Shown here one piece after another: positions 35,710 to 43,540 of a DNA stretch of 64,000 nt; positions within the stretch are counted from its first letter, which is position 1; every line of letters starts with the position of its first letter. This DNA comes from Planctomycetota bacterium (lineage in GTDB: Bacteria; Planctomycetota; Planctomycetia; Isosphaerales; Isosphaeraceae). The DNA lies in contig JAQGHR010000068.1 in NCBI GenBank assembly GCA_028291545.1, positions 118,809 through 182,808 on the forward strand, written 5' to 3'. The notes beneath the pieces are model-generated. The model was not told the origin of the DNA. It saw nothing but the letters and a program-made list of their open reading frames with translations, and made no database searches. Position numbers and translations under genes: made by a program.

Positions 35710-37239
35710 TCAGACGGTCGGAACAGTCAGGGTCTTGGCCGCAGCGTCTCCGCGAGGTTCGGCCACCTTGTAACCAGGCCTCTCTGTCGGGGTCCACTTG
35801 AGGATCGGCGTCCTCGCCGCGGCCACCTCATCCGGACGGCTGATCGGCGTGGTGACCGGCGCATCGTGCAGAGTCTGGGGATCGTCCTCGGCAATCGAGA
35901 GCAGGATCGCCACGAACTTGTCCAGCGTCTCCCGACTCTCGGTTTCAGTCGGCTCAATCATCAAGGCCTCGGGCACGATCAGGGGGAAATACACCGTGGG
36001 CGCGTGAACGTTGTGGTCGATCAACCGCTTTGCGACGTCCATCGCACGCACGCCACGATCGCGAGCCATCTGTCGGGCCGAGGCGACAAATTCGTGCATG
36101 CATCGCTCACCCAGCGGCACCGGGTATTTGTGTTTCACCAGCGTCATCACGTAATTGGCGTTCAGGACCGCGTTCTGGGCCACTGCTTTGAGCCCGTCCG
36201 GCCCCTGGCTGCGGATGTAGCAATAGGCCCGCACCAGCACGCCGACATTGCCAAAATACGCGCGAACCCGGCCAATGGACTTTGGACGATCGCCGTCCAG
36301 GCGATAGCTGCCGTCGGCCTCCTTCGCGACGATGGGCGCGGGCAGGTACGGTGCCAGGAAATCCCGGACCGCGATCGGCCCCGCCCCCGGTCCGCCTCCG
36401 CCGTGCGGGCCGGAGAACGTCTTGTGGGGGTTATAGTGCATCAGGTCCGCCCCCATGTCTCCGGGCCGGACCTCGCCCAGGATCGCGTTCATGTTCGCGC
36501 CGTCGAGGTACAATAGGGCGCCGCGCTCGTGGAGTAGTCTGGCGATCTCACCGACCTGGGGGTCGAACAATCCCACCGTGTTCGGGTTCGTGATCATGAA
36601 GACGGCGACGTGATCGTCGAGCTTGCTCTTGAAGTCGGCGAGATCCACGAACCCCCGAGCATCGCTCTTGATCGTGACGGCCTCGAACCCCGCGAGATGC
36701 GCCGAGGCGGGATTCGTCCCGTGCGCACTGTCGGGCACGAGGACTTTCGTCCGCCGTTCGCCCTTGTCCTTGAAGTAGGCCGACGCCACCAGCAGCGCCG
36801 TCTGCTCCCCCTGCGCCCCGGCCGCCGGTTGAAGGCTCACGACGTGCAGGCCAGCGATCTCGGCGAGGTAGGACTGGACCTCGTACAGGAGCTCCAGCAT
36901 CCCTTGCAAGGTCGATTCGTCCTGATACGGGTGCTGCGCCGCCATTCCCGGCAGCGCGGCCAGCCTCTCGTTCCTCTTGGGGTTGTACTTCATCGTACAC
37001 GACCCGAGCGGATAAAAATTGGCGTCGATGTTCATGTTCGACGTCGAGAGGTTCGTGTAGTGCCTGACGACGTCCAGTTCTCCGAGTTCCGGGAGCGGCG
37101 GCGATGATTTCGCCCTGTGCTTCGCCGGGATCAAGGCCTCCAGCGGCCGATCGGGCACGTCCGACGGCGGCAAGACGGCGGTGAACCGGCCCGGCCGGCT
37201 GGTTTCGAACAGGAGGGAAGGCGGGTCGAGCTTGTACAT
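35710..37239 (-). CDS. gcvPB: Glycine dehydrogenase (decarboxylating) subunit 2
   Basis: 509 residues from ATG 37239. PLP-binding lysine region NPHKTFSGPHGGGGPG, plus DSAHGTNPASAHLAGFE, NMNIDANFYPLGSCTMKYNPK and LQPAAGAQGEQTALL. With GcvPA it forms the P-protein that decarboxylates glycine, passing the aminomethyl group to the lipoyl arm of GcvH. It is separated from gcvPA by a Uma2 gene and a 78-codon gene. Confidence 0.95.
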   Translation of the reverse strand: MYKLDPPSLLFETSRPGRFTAVLPPSDVPDRPLEALIPAKHRAKSSPPLPELGELDVVRHYTNLSTSNMNIDANFYPLGSCTMKYNPKRNERLAALPGMAAQHPYQDESTLQGMLELLYEVQSYLAEIAGLHVVSLQPAAGAQGEQTALLVASAYFKDKGERRTKVLVPDSAHGTNPASAHLAGFEAVTIKSDARGFVDLADFKSKLDDHVAVFMITNPNTVGLFDPQVGEIARLLHERGALLYLDGANMNAILGEVRPGDMGADLMHYNPHKTFSGPHGGGGPGAGPIAVRDFLAPYLPAPIVAKEADGSYRLDGDRPKSIGRVRAYFGNVGVLVRAYCYIRSQGPDGLKAVAQNAVLNANYVMTLVKHKYPVPLGERCMHEFVASARQMARDRGVRAMDVAKRLIDHNVHAPTVYFPLIVPEALMIEPTETESRETLDKFVAILLSIAEDDPQTLHDAPVTTPISRPDEVAAARTPILKWTPTERPGYKVAEPRGDAAAKTLTVPTV

Positions 37240-37288
37240 GGAGGATCGGTCACCTGGAGGTTGTGGCGGGCGTCGCCGCATGATTGAG

Positions 37289-37525
37289 TTACGATCGGAG
37301 TCGCGAGGTTTCGCTTGGCTCCGCGAGCGTCGACTCGCTCGGTTCGGCGATTTCGTCGGGAGCGATGATCCGCACGCCGTCCCTGTCCCAGTCCCAAACC
37401 GCGATCGAGACACCGTCGCGTTTGTGCTCTCTCAAGGCGTCTTCGATCGCTAATCCCATGACGTCCGCAATCGCTTCGTCATCCGCATCCCAATCACCCA
37501 GGATGCATCGCGCTGGCTCAATCAT
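37289..37525 (-). CDS. Small acidic protein of unknown function inside the gcv locus
   Basis: 78 residues. An AAGGAG site seven bases before ATG 37525 supports translation. The first 60 residues form a plausible alpha/beta unit (DDEAIADVMGLAIEDALREH, VSIAVWDWDRDGVRII); the tail is Ser/Glu-rich and probably disordered. Not recognised. It follows the Uma2 gene by 37 bases, so the two may act together. Confidence 0.6.
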   Translation of the reverse strand: MIEPARCILGDWDADDEAIADVMGLAIEDALREHKRDGVSIAVWDWDRDGVRIIAPDEIAEPSESTLAEPSETSRLRS

Positions 37526-37561
37526 GGCTCATCTCCTTCATGACGCCGGGAGTTCCACCCG

Positions 37562-38119
37562 TCAAACGAACAGCTCCCCGACACAGCAGCGGAAACCCGG
37601 CAGCACGTCCCCGCCATCGATCTCGTCCTCGGCCGACAGCGTGACGGGCGGGGTCCCGGGTCGATGGATCGTGGCGGTCGCGGACCTGGGATAGAGGTTC
37701 CAGACCATGCGCGTCCCTGCCGTGAGCCAGCGATCGGTCTTCTCGGCGATCTCGCCGGGCCGATCGGTCGGCGAGGCGACTTCCACCGCGAGGTCGGGCG
37801 CGAATGGCAGGAACTTTTCGTCGTCGAGGACTTCGGGCAATCGATCGACGCGGACGAAGGACACGTCAGGGGCCCTGACGGTATCGGGGTCGCGCTCGAT
37901 CACAAAGCCGGTCTCGGCTGCGTAAGAGTAGCCGAGCATCCGGGACTCGACAAAGTTGCCGATCAAGCGGCCGGCTTTGAGTGCCACTCGCCCATGTTTT
38001 CCTCCCGGCAATTCCAAGCTCCTGACTTCGCCCCGGACGAGTTCGTGTCGCGTCCCGGGCTCGAATGGATAGACCAGGAACTCGTCGGCCGTCATCGGTC
38101 GGGTCGAGATGCTGCTCAT
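37562..38119 (-). CDS. Uma2-family (DUF820) restriction-endonuclease-fold protein
   Basis: 185 residues, GGGAGGA eight bases before ATG. The Uma2 pattern is clear: MTADEFLVYPFEPGTRHELVRGEV, AAETGFVIERDPDTVRAPDVSFV, FLPFAPDLAVEVASPTDRPGEI, KTDRWLTAGTRMVWNLYP, with the D...ExK-like catalytic residues within APDLAVEV and the following charged helix. Uma2 proteins are abundant in planctomycetes and of uncertain role. Here it interrupts the gcvPA-gcvPB pair. Confidence 0.85.
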   Translation of the reverse strand: MSSISTRPMTADEFLVYPFEPGTRHELVRGEVRSLELPGGKHGRVALKAGRLIGNFVESRMLGYSYAAETGFVIERDPDTVRAPDVSFVRVDRLPEVLDDEKFLPFAPDLAVEVASPTDRPGEIAEKTDRWLTAGTRMVWNLYPRSATATIHRPGTPPVTLSAEDEIDGGDVLPGFRCCVGELFV

Positions 38120-38143
38120 TGCGGGGTCCTCCCTCGAAAAAAT

Positions 38144-39493
38144 TCAGCCCGCCAGTGCCTTGCGATAGGCTTCGGTCAAGCCATCAATTTCCGCCTTGGT
38201 CCGCTTCTCCGTCACGGCCACGAGGATCAAATCCGCCCACTCGGGGTTGAACCGGCCGAGCGCGATTCCCCCGTGATAGCCGAGCCGTCCGACCTCGGCG
38301 AGGACCGCGTCGGGAGCCCGCGAGGAGCGGATGGCGAACTCCTTGAAGAAGGGTGCGTCGAAGGCAAGGGAAAGGCCCGGCACGCTCGCCAGGCGTTCGG
38401 CCGCGTAGTGGGCCTTGCGGGTGGAAAGCTCGGCGGCCTCGCGAAGGCCCTTCGGGCCCATCACGGAGAGATAGATGCTCGCCCGCAAGGCGAGAAGCCC
38501 CTGGTTGGTGCAGATGTTGGAGGTGGCTTTCTCGCGGCGGATGTGCTGCTCGCGGGTCTGGAGCGTGAGTACCCAGCAGCGGTTGCCCCGGCGGTCGGTC
38601 GTCTGGCCCACCACGCGGCCGGGCATCTTGCGGACGTACTCGTCGCGGCAGGCCAGCATGCCGAGGTAGGGGCCGCCATACGCCAGGTAATTGCCCAGCG
38701 ATTGCCCCTCGGCCACCACGATATCCGCGCCATAGGTATCGGGACGGCGTAGCAGACCCAGGCTGATGGGATCGACGCTGACGATCGCCAGCGCCCCCTT
38801 GGCGTGGGCGGCCTCGACGAGAGCCTCGACATCCTCCAGAACACCGAAGAAGTTGGGATATTGCAGCACGACGGCGCAGGTCTCGTCCGTCACGGCCGCC
38901 GCCAGTTCGTTGCGATCGACCCGACCATTGCGGGCGGGGACCGAGACCACCTCGGGTTCGAGGTTCGCGAGCAGGGTTCGAACGATCTGGAGATACTCGG
39001 GATGCACCGAGCCGGCGACCACCACGCGGCCGAGCCTGCGGGTGACCGACATGGCCATCAACACGGCCTCGGCCACGGCGGAGCCACCGTCGTAAAGGCT
39101 GGCGTTCGAGACGTCCATGCCGGTCAGTTGGGTGACCAGCGTCTGGTACTCGAACGTGGCCTGGAGTGTCCCCTGGCTGGCCTCGGCCTGGTACGGCGTA
39201 TACGCGGTGTAAAATTCACCGCGCGAGGCGAGGCTATCGACGACGGCGGGCACGAAATGGTCGTAGCACCCCCCTCCCAGGAAGCATGGGCGGACGTCCG
39301 CGCCCGCATTCCTGGCGGCCAGGCCGGAGACGTGGGTCGTGAGTTCGAGCTCACTCATCGCCTTGGGGATCGCCAGCGGGCGTTTGAGCCGATACTCGGG
39401 CGGGATCATGTCAAAGAGCTGGTCGAGCGAGTCGAGCCCGACGACGTCGAGCATCGCGCGCACGTCGTCGGGCGTATTGAGGATGTAGGCCAT
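38144..39493 (-). CDS. gcvPA: Glycine dehydrogenase (decarboxylating) subunit 1
   Basis: 449 residues. Conserved stretches: MAYILNTPDDVRAMLDVVG, CFLGGGCYDHFVPAVVDSL, FYTAYTPYQAEASQGTLQA, YQTLVTQLTGMDVSNASLYD, NYLAYGGPYLGMLACRDEYV, MPGRVVGQT, REQHIRREKATSNICTNQ. First half of the split P-protein. It begins 158 bases after gcvH, behind two hairpins. Confidence 0.95.
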   Translation of the reverse strand: MAYILNTPDDVRAMLDVVGLDSLDQLFDMIPPEYRLKRPLAIPKAMSELELTTHVSGLAARNAGADVRPCFLGGGCYDHFVPAVVDSLASRGEFYTAYTPYQAEASQGTLQATFEYQTLVTQLTGMDVSNASLYDGGSAVAEAVLMAMSVTRRLGRVVVAGSVHPEYLQIVRTLLANLEPEVVSVPARNGRVDRNELAAAVTDETCAVVLQYPNFFGVLEDVEALVEAAHAKGALAIVSVDPISLGLLRRPDTYGADIVVAEGQSLGNYLAYGGPYLGMLACRDEYVRKMPGRVVGQTTDRRGNRCWVLTLQTREQHIRREKATSNICTNQGLLALRASIYLSVMGPKGLREAAELSTRKAHYAAERLASVPGLSLAFDAPFFKEFAIRSSRAPDAVLAEVGRLGYHGGIALGRFNPEWADLILVAVTEKRTKAEIDGLTEAYRKALAG

Positions 39494-39519
39494 GAGGGGT
39501 TCCGTGCCAAAGAGCGATC

Positions 39520-39565
39520 GGCCCGGAGTTTGACCCGGGCCGGAGACCCCATCGTGGTGATGGGG
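39520..39565 (-). promoter_or_regulatory. Two short hairpins in the gcvH-gcvPA gap
   Basis: Perfect 7-base stems: GGCCCGG/CCGGGCC (39520-39526 and 39535-39541) and CCCCATC/GATGGGG (39547-39553 and 39559-39565). No T run follows. They lie upstream of gcvPA and might tune message stability or attenuation. Confidence 0.45.
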
Positions 39566-39651
39566 ACTCGTTACAAGCTTAGTTTATGCGATCGGACAGG
39601 GGACTGCCCAGGTCAGTTTCGCAAGAGTTGCGGGGTCGGCGAGCGCACGGC

Positions 39652-40044
39652 TCAGTGATCCGAATCCGCCACCTTCTTCTCGTAGCTGTCGTGGCTCATC
39701 AGGCTCGACAAATCCGCCTCGGGATCGGCAACCTTGACCTTGATCAGCCAGCCCTTCTCGTAAGGGTCTTGCGACAATACCTGGACGTCGGCCGCGACGG
39801 CGGGATTGACGGCAATGACCTCGCCGGCGACCGGGGAATACAGGTCGGACACGGACTTGACGCTCTCGATCGCGCCGAAGTCCTGGCCGGATTTCAGCGT
39901 CTTGCCGATGGGCGGCAAATCAATCAGGATCAGGTCGGAAAGCTGGTCCACGGCGAACTTGGAGATCCCGACGGTCGCAACGTCGCCGTCGAGGTGGACC
40001 CACTCATGCGAGTCCGTGTACTTCAGGGCCTTCGGATCGATCAT
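39652..40044 (-). CDS. gcvH: Glycine cleavage system H protein
   Basis: 130 residues. The lipoyl-lysine motif is ESVKSVSDLYSPVAGEV with K63 as the attachment site; N-terminal KYTDSHEWVHLDGDVATVGIS is typical. GAGGA lies about 13 bases before the ATG. It carries the aminomethyl group between P- and T-proteins; the lipoyl ligase at 34880 is a candidate for its modification. Confidence 0.96.
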   Translation of the reverse strand: MIDPKALKYTDSHEWVHLDGDVATVGISKFAVDQLSDLILIDLPPIGKTLKSGQDFGAIESVKSVSDLYSPVAGEVIAVNPAVAADVQVLSQDPYEKGWLIKVKVADPEADLSSLMSHDSYEKKVADSDH

Positions 40045-40100
40045 GGCCGATACATCCTCGAACGGCGATGGAAGGGAGATGAAGACGTGGAAGAGTCATT

Positions 40101-41210
40101 CTAGCTGGCAGCGGGACGGCGATAGAACGGCAGCGGAACGATCCTGGCGGGCTCCGTATTGCCCCGGATGTCGATCGTGAGGGCGGTGGATTCGGCGGCC
40201 GAGGAGGGCTCCACGAGGGCCATCGCGAGGCTCTTGGCGAGCGTGGGCGAGAAGGTGCCGGAGGTCACGACCCCGACGGCCCGGCCCTCACGGCTCACGA
40301 TGCTGCCCTGACGGGCGATTCGCTTCCCCTCCAGGGCAATCCCGACGCGGGTCTTGCCGGGATCCGTCTTGAAGCCTCGAAGGGCGTCGCGGCCGACGAA
40401 CTCTCCCTTGTTCAGCTTCACCGCCCAGCCCAGGCCGGCCGCATACGGATTGACCGTTTGGTCCATCTCATGGCCATAGAGCGGCATGGCGGCCTCGAAC
40501 CGGAGCGTGTCGCGGGCGCCGAGCCCGCACGGCATGACGCCGAGGTTATTCCCCGCGACCAGGAGCGCCGTCCAGAGCGCCTCGGCGGCATCCGCGAGGA
40601 CGATCACTTCGAGGCCGTCTTCGCCCGTGTACCCGGTCCGGCTGACGGAAATGGACTGGCCGTCGAACTCGCCGCCGCAATGGTGGTAGTACTTCAGCGG
40701 GCCGAGGTTGGCCTGGATCACGCGAGTCAGAAGCTGACTCGCCAGCGGACCCTGGACCGCGATCATCCCCGTTTCCAGGGTCATATCCTGCATCTCGGCG
40801 TCCCGGCCGCCCTGGAGCGACTGAAACTGGCCGACGACTTTCTCGCGGTTCGACGCATTGCAAACGACGCCGAACCCCGTCTCGTCCTGGAGGCGATAGA
40901 CCAGGATGTCGTCGAGCACGCCGCCGGCCTCGTCCACCATCAAGCTGTACTGGATCTGCCCCGACTGGAGCTTCGCGACCTGGTTCGTGGTGGCGAATTC
41001 GATCCAATCCCGCGCCCCCGGGCCGCCGAATCGCAATCGGCCCATGTGACCGATGTCGAAGAGACCGACGCGGTTACGAACGGCCTGATGCTCCTCGACG
41101 ATCGAGGAATACATGACAGGCATCGACCATCCGCCAAACTCGACAAGCCGCCCGCGATTTGCGGCGTGCCAGGCATGGAGCGAGGTGCTTAACGGCGCGG
41201 CGGCGGCCAT
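40101..41210 (-). CDS. gcvT: Glycine cleavage system T protein (aminomethyltransferase)
   Basis: 369 residues from ATG 41210, AAGGA eight bases upstream. FGGWSMPVMYSSIVEEH, RVGLFDIGHMG, QYSLMVDEAGGVLDDILVYR, YTGEDGLEVIV, and GLGARDTLRFEAAMPLYGHEM are all family marks. First gene of the minus-strand gcv run. It is divergent from the CNNM gene; no glycine-riboswitch-like structure was seen in the 213-base gap. Confidence 0.95.
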   Translation of the reverse strand: MAAAAPLSTSLHAWHAANRGRLVEFGGWSMPVMYSSIVEEHQAVRNRVGLFDIGHMGRLRFGGPGARDWIEFATTNQVAKLQSGQIQYSLMVDEAGGVLDDILVYRLQDETGFGVVCNASNREKVVGQFQSLQGGRDAEMQDMTLETGMIAVQGPLASQLLTRVIQANLGPLKYYHHCGGEFDGQSISVSRTGYTGEDGLEVIVLADAAEALWTALLVAGNNLGVMPCGLGARDTLRFEAAMPLYGHEMDQTVNPYAAGLGWAVKLNKGEFVGRDALRGFKTDPGKTRVGIALEGKRIARQGSIVSREGRAVGVVTSGTFSPTLAKSLAMALVEPSSAAESTALTIDIRGNTEPARIVPLPFYRRPAAS

Positions 41211-41423
41211 GGGACATCCTTCGGAGACGGGATTGTCTGAAGTGAGGCCGATTCTAGCCGATCGGCCGGCGGGGCGGCAACCTGAGCGAGACCCGCACAC
41301 CCGCGAAGAAATTCGCATGCGGGTTTCGGCCGCGTCGGATACAATCCCACTCCTGGCCCGAACCGTTACGCGTCAAGTCGCGTCGGCCCCTCGGCCCGTC
41401 ACAAAGCTCGGACTGCTCCTGAG

Positions 41424-42755
41424 ATGGGCCTCGTCCCGTTCCTCGTCATCGCTGGCCTCGTCTTCGTCAACGCATTCTTCGTCGCGGCCGAATTCGCTCT
41501 GGTCAAGGTGCGTACCGCACAGATCGACCAGCTTGCCGAGGAAGGACACTGGGCCGCCAAGGTTACCCGGAAAGTCCTCGGCGAGCTCGACGAGTACCTC
41601 TCGGCCTCGCAACTGGGAATCACGGTCGCGAGCCTGGCGCTGGGGAACGCGATCGACCACACGATCGCGCCGGGCATCGAGCGGATCCTCCACGACCTGA
41701 AGTTGCCGCAACTGCGCTGGGCCACGTCCTGGTTCACGATATCGCTTGTCCCGCTTCTTTCGCTATCGTTCGTGACCTTCCTGCACATGGCCCTGGGCGA
41801 GCAGGCGCCCAAGAGCCTGGCGATCCGATATGCGAAGCGGATCGCGCTCTGGACCGCGCCGGTGCTCGTGGCCTTCCGCTACCTGTTCTTCCCGCTAATC
41901 TGGGCGCTGAATTGCGCGAGCAACCTGACGCTCCGTTTGATGGGACTGGGCACGACCGACCACGTCGAACTCGCCCATACCGAAGAGGAATTGCGGCACA
42001 TCGTCGCCGAGAGCGTCGCGGGCGGACACCTTTCGCGCAACGAACGGGTCTTGATCGAGAATGTCCTGAATCTCGAAGAAAAGACCGCACGTCGCGTGAT
42101 GGTCCCCCGGCCCGATGTCGTCTATCTGAGCCTAGCGCGCCCGTTGGAAGACAACCTCCGGATCGCCCGACAGACGGGCCACACCCGATTCCCGCTGTGC
42201 GAGGATGACCTCACGACGGTCGTCGGCATGATTCACGTCAAGGATCTGTTTCGGGCCGGCACGTCCAATGGCGGACGACCCGACCTGAGGAAAATGGCTC
42301 GCCAGGTCCCGTTCTTGCCCGAGACCCTCCACCTCGACGACCTCTTGATCGAGTTTCAGCGCAACAAAGTCCATCTGGCCATGCTGCTGGACGAGTACGG
42401 CAGTGTGGTCGGCATGGTCAGTCTGGAGAATGTCCTGGAAGAACTCGTCGGGCCGATCCAGGACGAATTCGATCGCGAGACGCCGCAGATTATCGCGCTC
42501 GGCGATGGATCTTACGACGTTGACGCGGCCTGCCCCCTCGACGTTCTGTCGGAGGTGTGCGGTATCAAGCTCCCGGAAACCGACGCCGAGACCGCCGGGG
42601 GCCTGGTGCTGGATCTGCTCGGCCGCCTGGCGCGGGTCGGCGACGTGGTCACCGTCGACGGCCATCGCCTGATCGTGACCCAGGCCGATCCGACCCGCAT
42701 CCGACGCATCCGTGTTGAACCCGTTCCCGAGACGGCCAACCAACTGGCCTCGTGA
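41424..42755 (+). CDS. CNNM/CorC-family membrane protein with CBS pair (hemolysin-related)
   Basis: 443 residues: an N-terminal DUF21/CNNM membrane domain with about four TM helices (AGLVFVNAFFVAAEFALVK, YLSASQLGITVASLALGN), two CBS domains (about 205-325; VMVPRPDVVYLSL, HTRFPLCEDDL) and a C-terminal CorC/HlyC domain (YDVDAACPLDVLSEV, TAGGLVLDLLGRL). Likely a divalent-cation transporter or its regulator. Confidence 0.92.
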   Translation: MGLVPFLVIAGLVFVNAFFVAAEFALVKVRTAQIDQLAEEGHWAAKVTRKVLGELDEYLSASQLGITVASLALGNAIDHTIAPGIERILHDLKLPQLRWATSWFTISLVPLLSLSFVTFLHMALGEQAPKSLAIRYAKRIALWTAPVLVAFRYLFFPLIWALNCASNLTLRLMGLGTTDHVELAHTEEELRHIVAESVAGGHLSRNERVLIENVLNLEEKTARRVMVPRPDVVYLSLARPLEDNLRIARQTGHTRFPLCEDDLTTVVGMIHVKDLFRAGTSNGGRPDLRKMARQVPFLPETLHLDDLLIEFQRNKVHLAMLLDEYGSVVGMVSLENVLEELVGPIQDEFDRETPQIIALGDGSYDVDAACPLDVLSEVCGIKLPETDAETAGGLVLDLLGRLARVGDVVTVDGHRLIVTQADPTRIRRIRVEPVPETANQLAS

Positions 42756-42846
42756 GCCCCATCGGTGGCTCCCGGCGCCGATGCAACCAGGCTCGCCTGC
42801 CGCTCGGGTCATTGCAAGTAAAACCTGAACACGTAAGTGACCAGGC

Positions 42847-42908
42847 TCACATCTGTGTGAGTATAATTTCGAATTCACTTAGACTTAGACTTTTTCACAA
42901 CACTGTGA
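42847..42908. promoter_or_regulatory. AT-rich region with paired TCACA-N4-TGTGA motifs and a TATAAT box
   Basis: TCACA-N4-TGTGA occurs at 42847-42860 and again at 42895-42908, 48 bases apart. A perfect TATAAT lies at 42862-42867 on the plus strand, with a weak -35-like GTGACC 19 bases upstream. Low GC compared with its surroundings suggests a regulatory region, though no plus-strand gene follows it directly. Confidence 0.4.
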
Positions 42909-42929
42909 ATCCGGCACCCGAGCGTGCCT

Positions 42930-43220
42930 TTACCGCCGTGCGCTTCCCGTGCCGTGGAAGCTGGCCGTGGGGAGACCTTCCACGGGTTCGTCCTTGAACA
43001 GCAAGTGGATGTGGCCGCTCCTGCCGTCGATAAGCGTCAAGCGATAACGGACCCCGTCGGCAAATTGGGGGCGGATCTCGGGCGGGAACTCGAAATGCCC
43101 GGTCCACTCGCCATTGCCGCTGTTGGGCTTCACCTTGGTCTTCAGGTGGCCTTCCACATGATCCATGACGACGTGGTCGCCGGCCCAGAGCCGGCCGCGA
43201 AAATGCTCCGTGCGGTCCAT
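42930..43220 (-). CDS. Small protein of unknown function
   Basis: 96 residues with GGAGGGG four to eight bases before the ATG. The sequence alternates strand-forming and turn residues (HFEFPPEIRPQFADGVRYRL, GRSGHIHLLFKD), suggesting a small beta-barrel-like domain. Not recognised. No partner gene is evident. Confidence 0.65.
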   Translation of the reverse strand: MDRTEHFRGRLWAGDHVVMDHVEGHLKTKVKPNSGNGEWTGHFEFPPEIRPQFADGVRYRLTLIDGRSGHIHLLFKDEPVEGLPTASFHGTGSARR

Positions 43221-43540
43221 GATCCCCTCCGTCCAAGACGAGAGAAGTCAATTCGCCACGAGAAATCCGGCGTGCGAAACAGTTTAGGTGGGGACGGTTC
43301 GGCGGGCCGGGATGGGGACAATTGCACGACGTCCCCGAGCGCAGGGTAGCAGGATCCCGGTCCATGTCAAGGATGTGTTACGGTGAAGACGCGTCAGCAT
43401 CTTCGCCTGTTGACCAATCTCAACATTTGTGACATCTCCCATCCTCGGGGGATTCGAACGCGAGCCGAGGCAAGGGACGACGAGCGAGGCTTCCGCGGCG
43501 AGTTGAAATCCGAGCCTCGCCGCGCGAGAGCATCCGTCAG
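43221..43540. other. Intergenic region, nothing convincing
   Basis: About 320 bases. It contains a GGATTCGAAC stretch that looks like a reverse-strand T-arm, but neither the T-stem nor an acceptor stem pairs, so no tRNA is called. It holds the promoter of the small gene at 42930. Confidence 0.4.

Noticed and set aside
41211..41423. Possible glycine riboswitch upstream of gcvT
   Set aside because: The gap between gcvT and the divergent CNNM gene shows only a short ACCCGC/GCGGGT pair, not the conserved tandem glycine aptamer.
43430..43480. GGATTCGAAC stretch resembling a tRNA T-arm on the minus strand
   Set aside because: The T-stem does not pair, and no acceptor, D or anticodon stem can be built around it.
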